From: M3007 sp038249605
GTDB lineage: Bacteria; Bacteroidota; Bacteroidia; Chitinophagales; Saprospiraceae
Reading direction: 5' to 3'
Assembly (NCBI GenBank): GCA_038249605.1
Contig: JBBSDH010000237.1
Span: 1 to 6,501 of the forward strand
Length of the DNA: 6,501 nucleotides
Shown here: positions 1 to 5,761 of the stretch, in pieces
How the letters are laid out: each line of letters opens with the position of its first letter
Position numbering within the stretch: the stretch's first letter is position 1
Program-made: the position numbers and the translations under genes
The notes under the pieces: generated by a model
What the model was told of the DNA's origin: nothing
The model's database searches: none
What the model saw: only the letters and a program-made list of their open reading frames with translations

Positions 1-38
1 CTTTTTCATGGTGGTGTAACAAGTCAGACTTCAAAGGG

Positions 39-70
39 TTTGGTAAAAATAGCGCATACGATTACATTTG
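39..70 (+). promoter_or_regulatory. Bacteroidota-type promoter for the membrane glycosyltransferase-like gene
   Basis: TTTG at 39-42 and TACATTTG at 63-70 are separated by 20 nt. This matches the Bacteroidota housekeeping pattern of a -33 TTTG and a -7 TAnnTTTG. Transcription would begin a few bases after 70, leaving a leader of roughly 25 nt that ends in a run of nine A before the ATG at 100. The fit also argues against the in-frame TTG at 40 being the start codon, because it lies inside the -33 element. Motif match only; no transcript data. Confidence 0.6.
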
Positions 71-99
71 GGTCAAACCATTTTTTAATAGAAAAAAAA

Positions 100-1923
100 A
101 TGAATATAAATCATAATCCATTACTCCGAAATTACACATCAAAAATTATTTTATATGCCTGTGCCGCGTTAATTCTCCTTTTTAGTCTGTGGCTTTTCCC
201 GAAATGGAACAAGACCCTTACCGAAGCCGCCATAGGTTGGGATGTTTCCGGCTATTACGCTTACCTGCCTGCCTTTTTCATTTACCAGGACGTTAAAAAA
301 GCGGCGTTTCTCGACCCGATGCTGGAGAAATACCGATTTACTCCCTCCAAATCACAAGGTTTCTACAACTGGACGGGCAATTACATCTTCAAATATTCCA
401 TGGGCCAGGCTTTGCAGTACCTGCCCTGGTTTGCCGTGGCGCATGGGGTTGCTGCTCCGCTGGGTTACCCGGCAGACGGTTATTCATTGCCCTACCAGGC
501 CGCCATCGCGTGGGGAAGTTTGCTGGTAGCCATTCTTGGACTTTGCGTGGCCAGGCGCAATTTGCTCGTTTATTTTTCAGACAAAACCACGGCGCTTGCC
601 TTGTTTCTACTGGTTTTCGGAACCAATTATTTGAATTACGCCTCCGTCGATGGGGCCATGACGCACAACTGGTTGTTTACCTGTCTCAGTTTGCTCGTGT
701 TTGCCACCATCCGCTTTTATCAAAAACCGGGTTTGGGTTGGGCGGTTGCCATCGGTGGTTTGGTGGGCTGGGCTGCGCTTACCAGACCTACGGAAATGGT
801 TGCTGTGATCATTCCGTTGCTTTGGGGTGTGAGCAACTGGGAGGATTTGAAGCGACGTTTTTTGTTTGTAAAAAAACATTTCATCCAATACGCCGTAGCG
901 GCAGCAGTTTGTACAGCGGTAGGCTTTTTGCAACTGGCTTATTGGAAATACGCGGGCAGCGAATGGATCATTTACAGTTACGAGGATCAGGGATTCCAAT
1001 GGTTCAACCCGTATTTCATAGAGGTTTTGTTCAGTTACCGGTGCGGCTGGTTGGTGTATTCACCCATGATGTTTTTTGGCGTAGCCGGATTGTATTTTTT
1101 GTACCGTCAAAAACGCGATGTTTTCCCGGCAGTAGTGTTGTTTCTTGCAGTAACGTTGTACATCGTTTCAGCATGGAGCATCTGGTGGTACGGCGGCAGT
1201 CTGGGCATTCGGGCTTTGGTGCAGAGCTACGCCTTGTGGGTATTTCCGTTGGCAGCGTTTTCCCAATGGGTTTTGGAAAAAAAGGCGCGTTTGTGGGTAT
1301 TTGCGCCCGTAGCTATGGTCTTTTGCGCGTACAACATTTGGTGGACGGTTCAGTCCCACCAATCCGAAGGCGTATTTGTTTCCGAGCAAATGAACAAGGC
1401 GTATTTTTGGAAAGTTTTGGGTAAAAACCGTTTGAACCGCGACTGGCTGATGTTGCTCGATTCGAAGGAGGCGTTGAGCACAGAGGATTTTTCAAAAGCT
1501 TCGGTTGTTTTTCAAAGCAATTTTGAAACTGATACTTTGGGAGTAACCTCGGAAAAAACCATTGAGGGCAAAAAATCCATGTTGCTCGACGGCCAACAGC
1601 AATTTTCACCCAATTTTTCTTTACAACTCAATGGCAAAACTACCGGCTATCTCCGCACCACCCTAACTTTCGCTTGTGACCCAAAGGAATGGGAAGTTTG
1701 GCGCATGACGCAGGCCATCGTGCAGTTTAAAAAAGATGGACAAGCCGTAAAAAGCAACATGGTACGCCTGCAACGCCACGTCAACGGCAACGAGGTGAAA
1801 ACCATTTCATTCGATACAAGTTTACCCGAAGAGGCTTTTGATGAAGCTATGTTGTTCTTCTGGAACGGAGAAGGGGAAAAGCAAATACGAATAGATGGGG
1901 TGAAGGTTTTGTGGGTGGAATAA
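100..1923 (+). CDS. Multi-pass membrane protein, putative GT-C fold glycosyltransferase with soluble C-terminal domain
   Basis: Protein of 607 residues from the ATG at 100. The frame extends back to a TTG at 40, but that codon lies within the promoter. Hydrophobic segments are visible near residues 16-34, 103-120, 135-152, 163-180, 190-205, 211-245, 262-280, 317-334, 341-358, 372-391 and 398-415. The first loop holds WDVSGYYAYLPA (47-58). An acidic residue at this place, here D48, is typical of GT-C enzymes that take sugars from lipid-phosphate donors (PMT, ArnT and relatives). Other likely family motifs are DGAMTHNW (184-191), TRPTE (228-232) and WWYGGSLGIR (362-371). From about residue 465 the chain is hydrophilic and beta-rich, suggesting a periplasmic domain that may be jelly-roll-like. 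Likely role: glycosyl transfer onto a cell-envelope glycan, lipid or protein at the inner membrane. Donor and acceptor cannot be read from the sequence. No neighbouring gene belongs to an obvious glycan cluster. The membrane topology is clear; the enzyme class is inferred from the D48 loop and layout. Confidence 0.72.
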   Translation: MNINHNPLLRNYTSKIILYACAALILLFSLWLFPKWNKTLTEAAIGWDVSGYYAYLPAFFIYQDVKKAAFLDPMLEKYRFTPSKSQGFYNWTGNYIFKYSMGQALQYLPWFAVAHGVAAPLGYPADGYSLPYQAAIAWGSLLVAILGLCVARRNLLVYFSDKTTALALFLLVFGTNYLNYASVDGAMTHNWLFTCLSLLVFATIRFYQKPGLGWAVAIGGLVGWAALTRPTEMVAVIIPLLWGVSNWEDLKRRFLFVKKHFIQYAVAAAVCTAVGFLQLAYWKYAGSEWIIYSYEDQGFQWFNPYFIEVLFSYRCGWLVYSPMMFFGVAGLYFLYRQKRDVFPAVVLFLAVTLYIVSAWSIWWYGGSLGIRALVQSYALWVFPLAAFSQWVLEKKARLWVFAPVAMVFCAYNIWWTVQSHQSEGVFVSEQMNKAYFWKVLGKNRLNRDWLMLLDSKEALSTEDFSKASVVFQSNFETDTLGVTSEKTIEGKKSMLLDGQQQFSPNFSLQLNGKTTGYLRTTLTFACDPKEWEVWRMTQAIVQFKKDGQAVKSNMVRLQRHVNGNEVKTISFDTSLPEEAFDEAMLFFWNGEGEKQIRIDGVKVLWVE

Positions 1924-1928
1924 ACTTA

Positions 1929-1969
1929 AGTCGACAGTCGACAGTCGTGCTGACTGTTGACTGCCGACT
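1929..1969. terminator. Hairpin between convergent genes, probable bidirectional terminator, made of inverted heptamer repeats
   Basis: Two 19-nt arms (1929-1947 and 1951-1969) flank a 3-nt loop. Sixteen of 19 positions are Watson-Crick pairs, two of the other three are G-U in plus-strand RNA, and one is an A-C mismatch. The left arm is itself a 7-nt direct repeat (AGTCGAC twice, then AGTCG), and the right arm carries the same unit inverted (TGACTGT, TGACTGC, CGACT). It fills most of the 52-bp gap between the stop codons of the membrane-protein gene and the ATPase gene, so it could end both transcripts. No strong T-run follows on either side, so intrinsic termination is not certain. Confidence 0.55.
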
Positions 1970-1975
1970 ATCGGC

Positions 1976-4624
1976 TTACTTCCCAAACCCAATACCTCTT
2001 CTCTGGAACACCGACAATTTATCCTTGTCGAAGGTAAACGTCGATACGTCGTTCAGCTCGACGGTGTGCAGATCTTCCTCGGAATGTTCCTTATTGTCGT
2101 GCATGCGCAGGTTTTGGTTTTTGATGGTTTCCATCACTACCTGCCGCACCGTGCGGGCGTTGCCGAAGTATTTGTCGCGGAACTGGTACAAAAACACGAA
2201 GTATTTGCCCAGGTGTTCGCGGGCATCTTCTTCCACGCGGTAGTTTTCCTGTTGGAACATGTGCAAGGCGATTTCCAGCAGTTCTTCTGGTGCATAGTCT
2301 TCAAAGCGGAATATTTTGTCGAAACGGCTGGCGAGACCCGGGTTGGCCTTCAGGAAGGCGTCCATGTTTTCGGGATAACCGGCCACGAACACAAAAAATT
2401 CGCCGCGGTGGTCTTCCATCCGTTTGAGCAGGGTCTGTATGGCCTCGTCGCCGAAGTCGCCCTGTGAGCTGCGTCCGCTCGATGTGAGTGCATACGCCTC
2501 ATCGATGAACAACACGCCGCCCATGGCTTCCTCAATGCGTTCGGCGGTTTTAATGGCTGTTTGGCCCACGTAGCCAGCCACCAATCCCTGGCGGTCGGTT
2601 TCAATCATGTGGCCGCGTTCGAGCACGCCGAGGGCCTTGTAAATTTTGGTCAGGATACGCGCCACCGTGGTTTTGCCCGTGCCCGGATTGCCCACGAGCA
2701 CCGTGTGCAGGTAAAAACGCCCTAGCACATCGCGGCGGGCATCGCGGTAAAAACGCACGAGGTTCACCAGTTCGCGGATCTCTTTTTTCACATTTTGCAT
2801 GCCGATGAGGCTGTCGAGCTCGTGCAGGGCTGCGGCGAGCAGACTTTCGTCCACGGGTATGCTGGGCAGGGCGCGTTTGGTGGTGATTTGCACTTTTTCC
2901 ACGTCTTCTCCGGTGATCAGGCGCAGACCGTCGGGTGCGAGTTGGCGCACATCGGGCTGGGCCATAAGGCGCAAACCCAGTTGCAGCTTGGCTTTGTCGA
3001 TGAGGTCGTGCACAAAACGTGCATTGCCGAAGCTGCGGTCGCGGCGGCGGAAAGCCTCGAGGATGTATTCGTCGATGCGCAGTTTGGCATCGGGCGTGAG
3101 GGTTACTTCTTTTTCGCGGGATGCGTATTCGCCGATTTGGCTAAGTTCCTGTGGCAGGTAGTCGTTGAACTCGAACGTGAGTTTGAAACGGCTGCGCAGG
3201 CCCGGGTTGGAGTCGAGGAAAGTTTTCATTTCCCTTGGGTAACCGGCTACAATGACGGCCAGGTCGCCTGGACCGTTGGACAGTTCTTTCACCAAAATTT
3301 CGATCACTTCTTTGCCGAAGTCTTTGGAGTCTTCGGCCGAGCGTGCGAGGGCATAAGCTTCGTCGATGAAAAGAACGCCTCCTCGTGCCATTTCGATGGC
3401 GTCTTTCACTTTGGGTGCTGTTTGACCAATGTATTCGCCCACGAGGTCGGTTCGGTCCACTTCATGCACGTGGCCTTTGGTGAGCAGGCCCATTTTGCGG
3501 TACAAGCGGCCCATCATTTTGGCCACCGTGGTTTTGCCCGTGCCTGGGTTGCCGATGAATACGGAGTGGACGTTGATGCCGTCCTTCTCGCTGAAGCCGC
3601 GTTCTTTGCGCAGTTGCAGGAACTGGATGTACTGGGCGTGTTCGCGTACTTTTTGTTTGATCTCGTTGAGTCCGATGAGGGCGTCGAGTTTGACCAAAAC
3701 CTCTTCGAAACTCTCGTTGTCGTCTTCTTCGGGTGTCAGTAGGATGTGCTGTCCTTTGTCGGGCAGCCATACGCCATTGATGCCTTCATCCCAGTCGGCT
3801 CCCACTTCAAAAGGCATGACGGCCAGGAGCTGGTCCATAAACACAATTTCGGCTGTGTAGCGGTCGTCGCGCCAGGAGCCTTTCACGTTGCTGCCCCAGC
3901 CTGCGGTAATTTTAACACCGTCGTCGGCTTTTTCCACTCGGTGCAGGCGCACCACCTGGCCTTTTAGTTCGCGGGCTTCGTTGTAAAATTTGATGAACAG
4001 TTCGCACTGCCATTGTTTGCTCAAAAGGATGTTTTTGAGCACCACTTCGGCATAGATGTATCGGGTTTCCTCGCCGTTGAAGCGGCGCAGGTAAAGGCGT
4101 TCGAACTCGGGCGTATCGTCGTAGGGCCCTTCGTACATGCGCAGGGATGCGATGTTGCAGTAGGGATTGTCGATTTTGGTGACCGGCTGGCCACCATCCT
4201 CGACGTAGAAATATTTGGTGGCTACTTTTTCACCTTCGATCCAGGCCTCCCAATAGTAAGCGCCTTTTTTCCAAAAAACGCCTTCTTGTTTGTTGCCCCA
4301 TCCTTCGCGGATGTATCCTACGGGGTCGTATTTGCTCACTTTGCGTCGAAACGGCAGCACACACACTTCTTTGCGCTGCTTTTTCATCATGTAGCAGCGC
4401 AATTCCACGTTCACCTCCCAATCCTCGATGTCGTAATACTTGTTGTAAAACGAAAGTTCGGCGTAGATGTAGGTTGTTTCGTGTTTGTCGAAAACCTGAC
4501 GGTACTTTTTCTTATTGTCGGCAAGCCACTCCGTAGAGGAATATACTTTAACCTCCCGAAATTTCCAGCATTTGAACTCCGGAGTTTCGTTTGGTGGCTG
4601 CGATTGATGGGTTCCAAAATACAT
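1976..4624 (-). CDS. Tandem AAA+ ATPase of the CbxX/CfqX (CbbX, SpoVK) family with duplicated N-terminal domain
   Basis: Protein of 882 residues starting at the ATG at 4624-4622. Two complete AAA+ modules are visible. Module D1 (about 305-560) has Walker A GNPGTGKTT (358-366), pore-loop EYIGQT (397-402), Walker B VLFIDEAYA (417-425), an arginine-finger segment GLRSRF (475-480) and a sensor-2 segment FGNARF (532-537). Module D2 (about 592-840) has GNPGTGKTT (645-653), GYVGQT (684-689), VLFIDEAYA (704-712), GLASRF (763-768) and FGNART (820-825). All key catalytic residues are present in both, so both are predicted active. Residues 1-280 are not AAA+; they contain two diverged copies of one aromatic-rich, probably beta-strand module (about 22-143 and 160-277) that I do not recognise. 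Relatives act as hexameric remodelling machines: CbbX reactivates Rubisco, and EccA belongs to type VII secretion. By inference this is a cytosolic, probably hexameric double-ring remodeller whose N-terminal modules bind the client. The client is unknown and no neighbour indicates it. The gene appears monocistronic, convergent with the membrane-protein gene and divergent from fdx. No signal peptide or membrane segment is seen. Confidence 0.92.
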   Translation of the reverse strand: MYFGTHQSQPPNETPEFKCWKFREVKVYSSTEWLADNKKKYRQVFDKHETTYIYAELSFYNKYYDIEDWEVNVELRCYMMKKQRKEVCVLPFRRKVSKYDPVGYIREGWGNKQEGVFWKKGAYYWEAWIEGEKVATKYFYVEDGGQPVTKIDNPYCNIASLRMYEGPYDDTPEFERLYLRRFNGEETRYIYAEVVLKNILLSKQWQCELFIKFYNEARELKGQVVRLHRVEKADDGVKITAGWGSNVKGSWRDDRYTAEIVFMDQLLAVMPFEVGADWDEGINGVWLPDKGQHILLTPEEDDNESFEEVLVKLDALIGLNEIKQKVREHAQYIQFLQLRKERGFSEKDGINVHSVFIGNPGTGKTTVAKMMGRLYRKMGLLTKGHVHEVDRTDLVGEYIGQTAPKVKDAIEMARGGVLFIDEAYALARSAEDSKDFGKEVIEILVKELSNGPGDLAVIVAGYPREMKTFLDSNPGLRSRFKLTFEFNDYLPQELSQIGEYASREKEVTLTPDAKLRIDEYILEAFRRRDRSFGNARFVHDLIDKAKLQLGLRLMAQPDVRQLAPDGLRLITGEDVEKVQITTKRALPSIPVDESLLAAALHELDSLIGMQNVKKEIRELVNLVRFYRDARRDVLGRFYLHTVLVGNPGTGKTTVARILTKIYKALGVLERGHMIETDRQGLVAGYVGQTAIKTAERIEEAMGGVLFIDEAYALTSSGRSSQGDFGDEAIQTLLKRMEDHRGEFFVFVAGYPENMDAFLKANPGLASRFDKIFRFEDYAPEELLEIALHMFQQENYRVEEDAREHLGKYFVFLYQFRDKYFGNARTVRQVVMETIKNQNLRMHDNKEHSEEDLHTVELNDVSTFTFDKDKLSVFQRRGIGFGK

Positions 4625-4770
4625 AAGTGCCTACTAAAGCTGCGTTGTGGGGTTGTTTCCCGTAATGGGTACCGCAAAAAAAGGGTTTATGTTGCCGAAA
4701 AATAGATTTTTTTTTCCACATTGCCAAAAAACCGCCGAACAACCTTTTTTTCGAACACCTTCGATCCTTA
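4625..4770. other. Divergent intergenic region with repeated A/T tracts, upstream of the ATPase gene
   Basis: The upstream region of the minus-strand ATPase gene. It holds homopolymer tracts: A7 at 4676-4682, A5 at 4698-4702, T9 at 4707-4715, A6 at 4726-4731 and T7 at 4745-4751. Their centres are roughly 10 to 21 bp apart, close to one or two helical turns, so the DNA may be curved. A small CCC-GTAAT-GGG dyad lies near 4660. I found no exact TAnnTTTG element reading toward the ATPase gene, so its promoter is not assigned. Confidence 0.4.
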
Positions 4771-4801
4771 TTTGTTTAGAGCTAGTCTAAAGTTACCTTT
4801 G
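4771..4801 (+). promoter_or_regulatory. Bacteroidota-type promoter for the ferredoxin gene
   Basis: TTTG at 4771-4774 and TACCTTTG at 4794-4801 are spaced by 19 nt, a full match to the TTTG / TAnnTTTG pattern of Bacteroidota primary sigma factor promoters. Transcription would start shortly after 4801, giving a leader of about 50 nt before the fdx ATG at 4857. No Shine-Dalgarno sequence is seen upstream of that ATG, as is common in this phylum. Confidence 0.65.
4775..4791. promoter_or_regulatory. Candidate operator: perfect 6-bp dyad in the fdx promoter spacer
   Basis: TTTAGA and TCTAAA are exact inverted repeats around the 5-bp centre GCTAG. The 17-bp dyad begins directly after the -33 TTTG and ends two bases before the -7 element, a position where a bound dimeric regulator would block RNA polymerase. 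It does not resemble the E. coli IscR sites I know. The regulator is unknown, and chance occurrence in AT-rich DNA cannot be excluded. Confidence 0.4.
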
Positions 4802-4856
4802 CGTGAAATGAATAGGGAAACCGATTTTCCCGGACCAAACAAGCACCAATATTACC

Positions 4857-5198
4857 ATGGCTACCATACGATTCCTTTTTGAGGACAAAAAAATACCGGA
4901 AAAAACAGTTACTGGCGACTTTTTGGATCAGTCGATCCTGGAAATTACAGAAGATTACGACGTACACCTCAACCACAACTGCGGCGGTGTTTGCGCCTGC
5001 TCCACATGCCATGTGTACATTGAGTCGGGCGAGTCGTTTATTGAAGAAATTTCCGACAAGGAAGAAGATTTCGTCGACCGCGCCACCATCCCCAGGCTGG
5101 AAAGCCGTTTGGGTTGCCAGTGCGTGATTCTCGACAACAATGCCGACATTACGGTGACCATTCCGGACCAGAGCTCCATCATAGGCCACGAACACTGA
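4857..5198 (+). CDS. fdx: ISC-type [2Fe-2S] ferredoxin
   Basis: Protein of 113 residues, about the size of E. coli Fdx. The cluster signature is C42-x5-C48-x2-C51 followed by C87, inside CGGVCACSTCHV (42-53) and RLGCQC (84-89). The ligand spacing is that of the vertebrate adrenodoxin / bacterial ISC ferredoxin family. Non-ligand cysteines occur at 46, as I recall for E. coli Fdx, and at 89. The C-terminal DITVTIPDQS matches the family's closing strand. Known family role: a cytosolic low-potential one-electron carrier that supplies electrons during iron-sulfur cluster assembly, working with the cysteine desulfurase and scaffold. The acidic stretch at about 63-75 (EEISDKEEDFVDR) corresponds to the partner-binding helix of adrenodoxin-type ferredoxins. 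It has its own promoter at 4771-4801 and lies upstream of iscX on the same strand, the classical isc gene order, although a 314-bp gap with repeats separates them. Alternative: a general redox ferredoxin serving another enzyme. Confidence 0.93.
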   Translation: MATIRFLFEDKKIPEKTVTGDFLDQSILEITEDYDVHLNHNCGGVCACSTCHVYIESGESFIEEISDKEEDFVDRATIPRLESRLGCQCVILDNNADITVTIPDQSSIIGHEH

Positions 5199-5235
5199 CC
5201 TGTATTTTTGGGATTTTGAGACTCGTCCCGAGGCA

Positions 5236-5398
5236 CCAGTGCCGCGTCCAGTGAATGACGTATGGTTTGGCGAAACCTATATTTTGCTCAATTGGGCATG
5301 AGGAGGGCGAAATGCGGAACATTTTAACCGACCAATAACGACATTGAGCGAAAAATAGGGCCGCGAAACTGTACGTTATTCATTGGACGCGGTACTAG
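5236..5398 (+). repeat. 163-nt imperfect inverted repeat: MITE-like element or structured RNA
   Basis: The outer arms 5236-5262 and 5372-5398 match at 23 of 27 positions when one is reverse-complemented. A middle part (5263-5275 with 5360-5371) is weaker. The inner arms 5276-5292 and 5343-5359 match at 15 of 17. The apical region 5293-5342 is about 50 nt. As plus-strand RNA, six of the seven transition differences between the arms form G-U pairs; the other unpaired points are C-A, G-G, A-A and a small internal loop. There is no ORF inside and no obvious target-site duplication. It could be a miniature inverted-repeat element, a REP-like repeat, or a regulatory hairpin in the fdx-iscX transcript. 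Strand is given from the wobble bias only. Confidence 0.75.
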
Positions 5399-5406
5399 GG
5401 ATCTAA

Positions 5407-5440
5407 ATTTTGATTCCACGCTCCGCTGGGATGACAAAAT
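5407..5440. repeat. Short palindromic intergenic repeat
   Basis: The 34-bp stretch pairs its ends exactly (ATTTTG with CAAAAT), then pairs ATTCCA with TGGGAT using one G-U and a 2-nt bulge, around the loop CGCTCCGC. The core, GATTCC then CGCTCCGC then GGGATGAC, resembles a palindromic intergenic word that I recall as dispersed in many bacterial genomes (GATTCC-TCGCTTCGCTCG-GAATGAC and variants). The hairpin is visible directly; membership in a dispersed family is from memory and needs a genome search. Confidence 0.5.
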
Positions 5441-5512
5441 GGATTGGGATGATTGGATTTGATTATCCTATTACTCAATTACCTACAAACAATTAAGATA
5501 AACCAAAGACAC

Positions 5513-5761
5513 ATGCCTTTTCACGAATTTGACAACATGCCCATTGAGTGGGCCGACCACGAAGATGTGGCCATGAAACTTTACGAACGTTTTGGAGAAG
5601 AGTTCGATGAAAGTAAAATATACCGCGTGCGTTTCACGGATCTGCTGGACTGGATCCTGGAGATTCCCAATTTTGAAGGCAAACGCGATGACAGCAGCGA
5701 AGGCCACCTGGAGCAAATTCAATCCAAATGGGTATACGAATGGAGAGCCAACAACCGATAG
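5513..5761 (+). CDS. iscX: Fe-S cluster assembly protein IscX
   Basis: Protein of 82 residues from the ATG at 5513. It is small, acidic and helical, with family landmarks in order: PIEWADHEDVAMKLYERFG (10-28), YRVRFTDLLDWI (37-48), PNFEG (52-56), and an end with LEQIQSKWVYEW (66-77). E. coli IscX (YfhJ, 66 residues) has the parallel elements W-T-D, VRFTD, W-I and a tryptophan in the last helix. In that system IscX binds the cysteine desulfurase IscS and iron through acidic surfaces, and tunes the rate of cluster assembly. The ATG at 5537 (74 residues) aligns better with the E. coli N-terminus and is an alternative start. A longer frame back to 5453 is mostly low-complexity hydrophobic sequence upstream of the IscX homology and is unlikely. 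It follows fdx, as in isc operons, and its 3' end overlaps kdsC. Confidence 0.9.
   Translation: MPFHEFDNMPIEWADHEDVAMKLYERFGEEFDESKIYRVRFTDLLDWILEIPNFEGKRDDSSEGHLEQIQSKWVYEWRANNR

Larger units (their letters stand above)
5199..5512. other. Gap between fdx and iscX filled by repeat elements
   Basis: No credible coding sequence lies in these 314 bp. About half is the long inverted repeat at 5236-5398, followed by the short palindromic motif at 5407-5440 and a GATTGG/GATT-rich stretch to about 5466. A TATTTTTG at 5203-5210 fits the -7 consensus but has no TTTG at the right distance upstream, so I do not call a promoter. Whether iscX is read through from fdx or has its own start site is not evident. 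Confidence 0.6.

Noticed and set aside
510..1424. Alternative plus-strand frame of 304 codons within the membrane-protein gene
   Set aside because: The overlapping main frame has continuous membrane segments and a matching promoter; this frame is a +2 shadow with no recognisable domain.
1929..1947. CRISPR-like short repeat
   Set aside because: The repeated unit is only 7 nt, directly adjacent without spacers, and forms a single hairpin.
2795..3742. Long open frame on the plus strand (315 codons) inside the ATPase gene
   Set aside because: It lies wholly antisense to the conserved D1/D2 coding region, its translation shows no family motif, and its openness follows from the codon use of the minus-strand gene.
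4013..4705. Plus-strand open frame of 230 codons opposite the ATPase N-terminus
   Set aside because: It is antisense to the duplicated N-terminal module, gives a phenylalanine/valine-rich translation typical of a shadow frame, and has no promoter match.
5203..5210. TATTTTTG as a -7 promoter element for iscX
   Set aside because: It matches TAnnTTTG but no TTTG is found about 19-21 nt upstream, and it would place the whole 163-nt hairpin in the leader; too weak alone.
5453..5512. N-terminal extension of iscX by 20 residues
   Set aside because: The added residues are hydrophobic/low-complexity, lie beside the repeat region and precede all IscX homology; a true transmembrane anchor on IscX would be unprecedented as far as I know.
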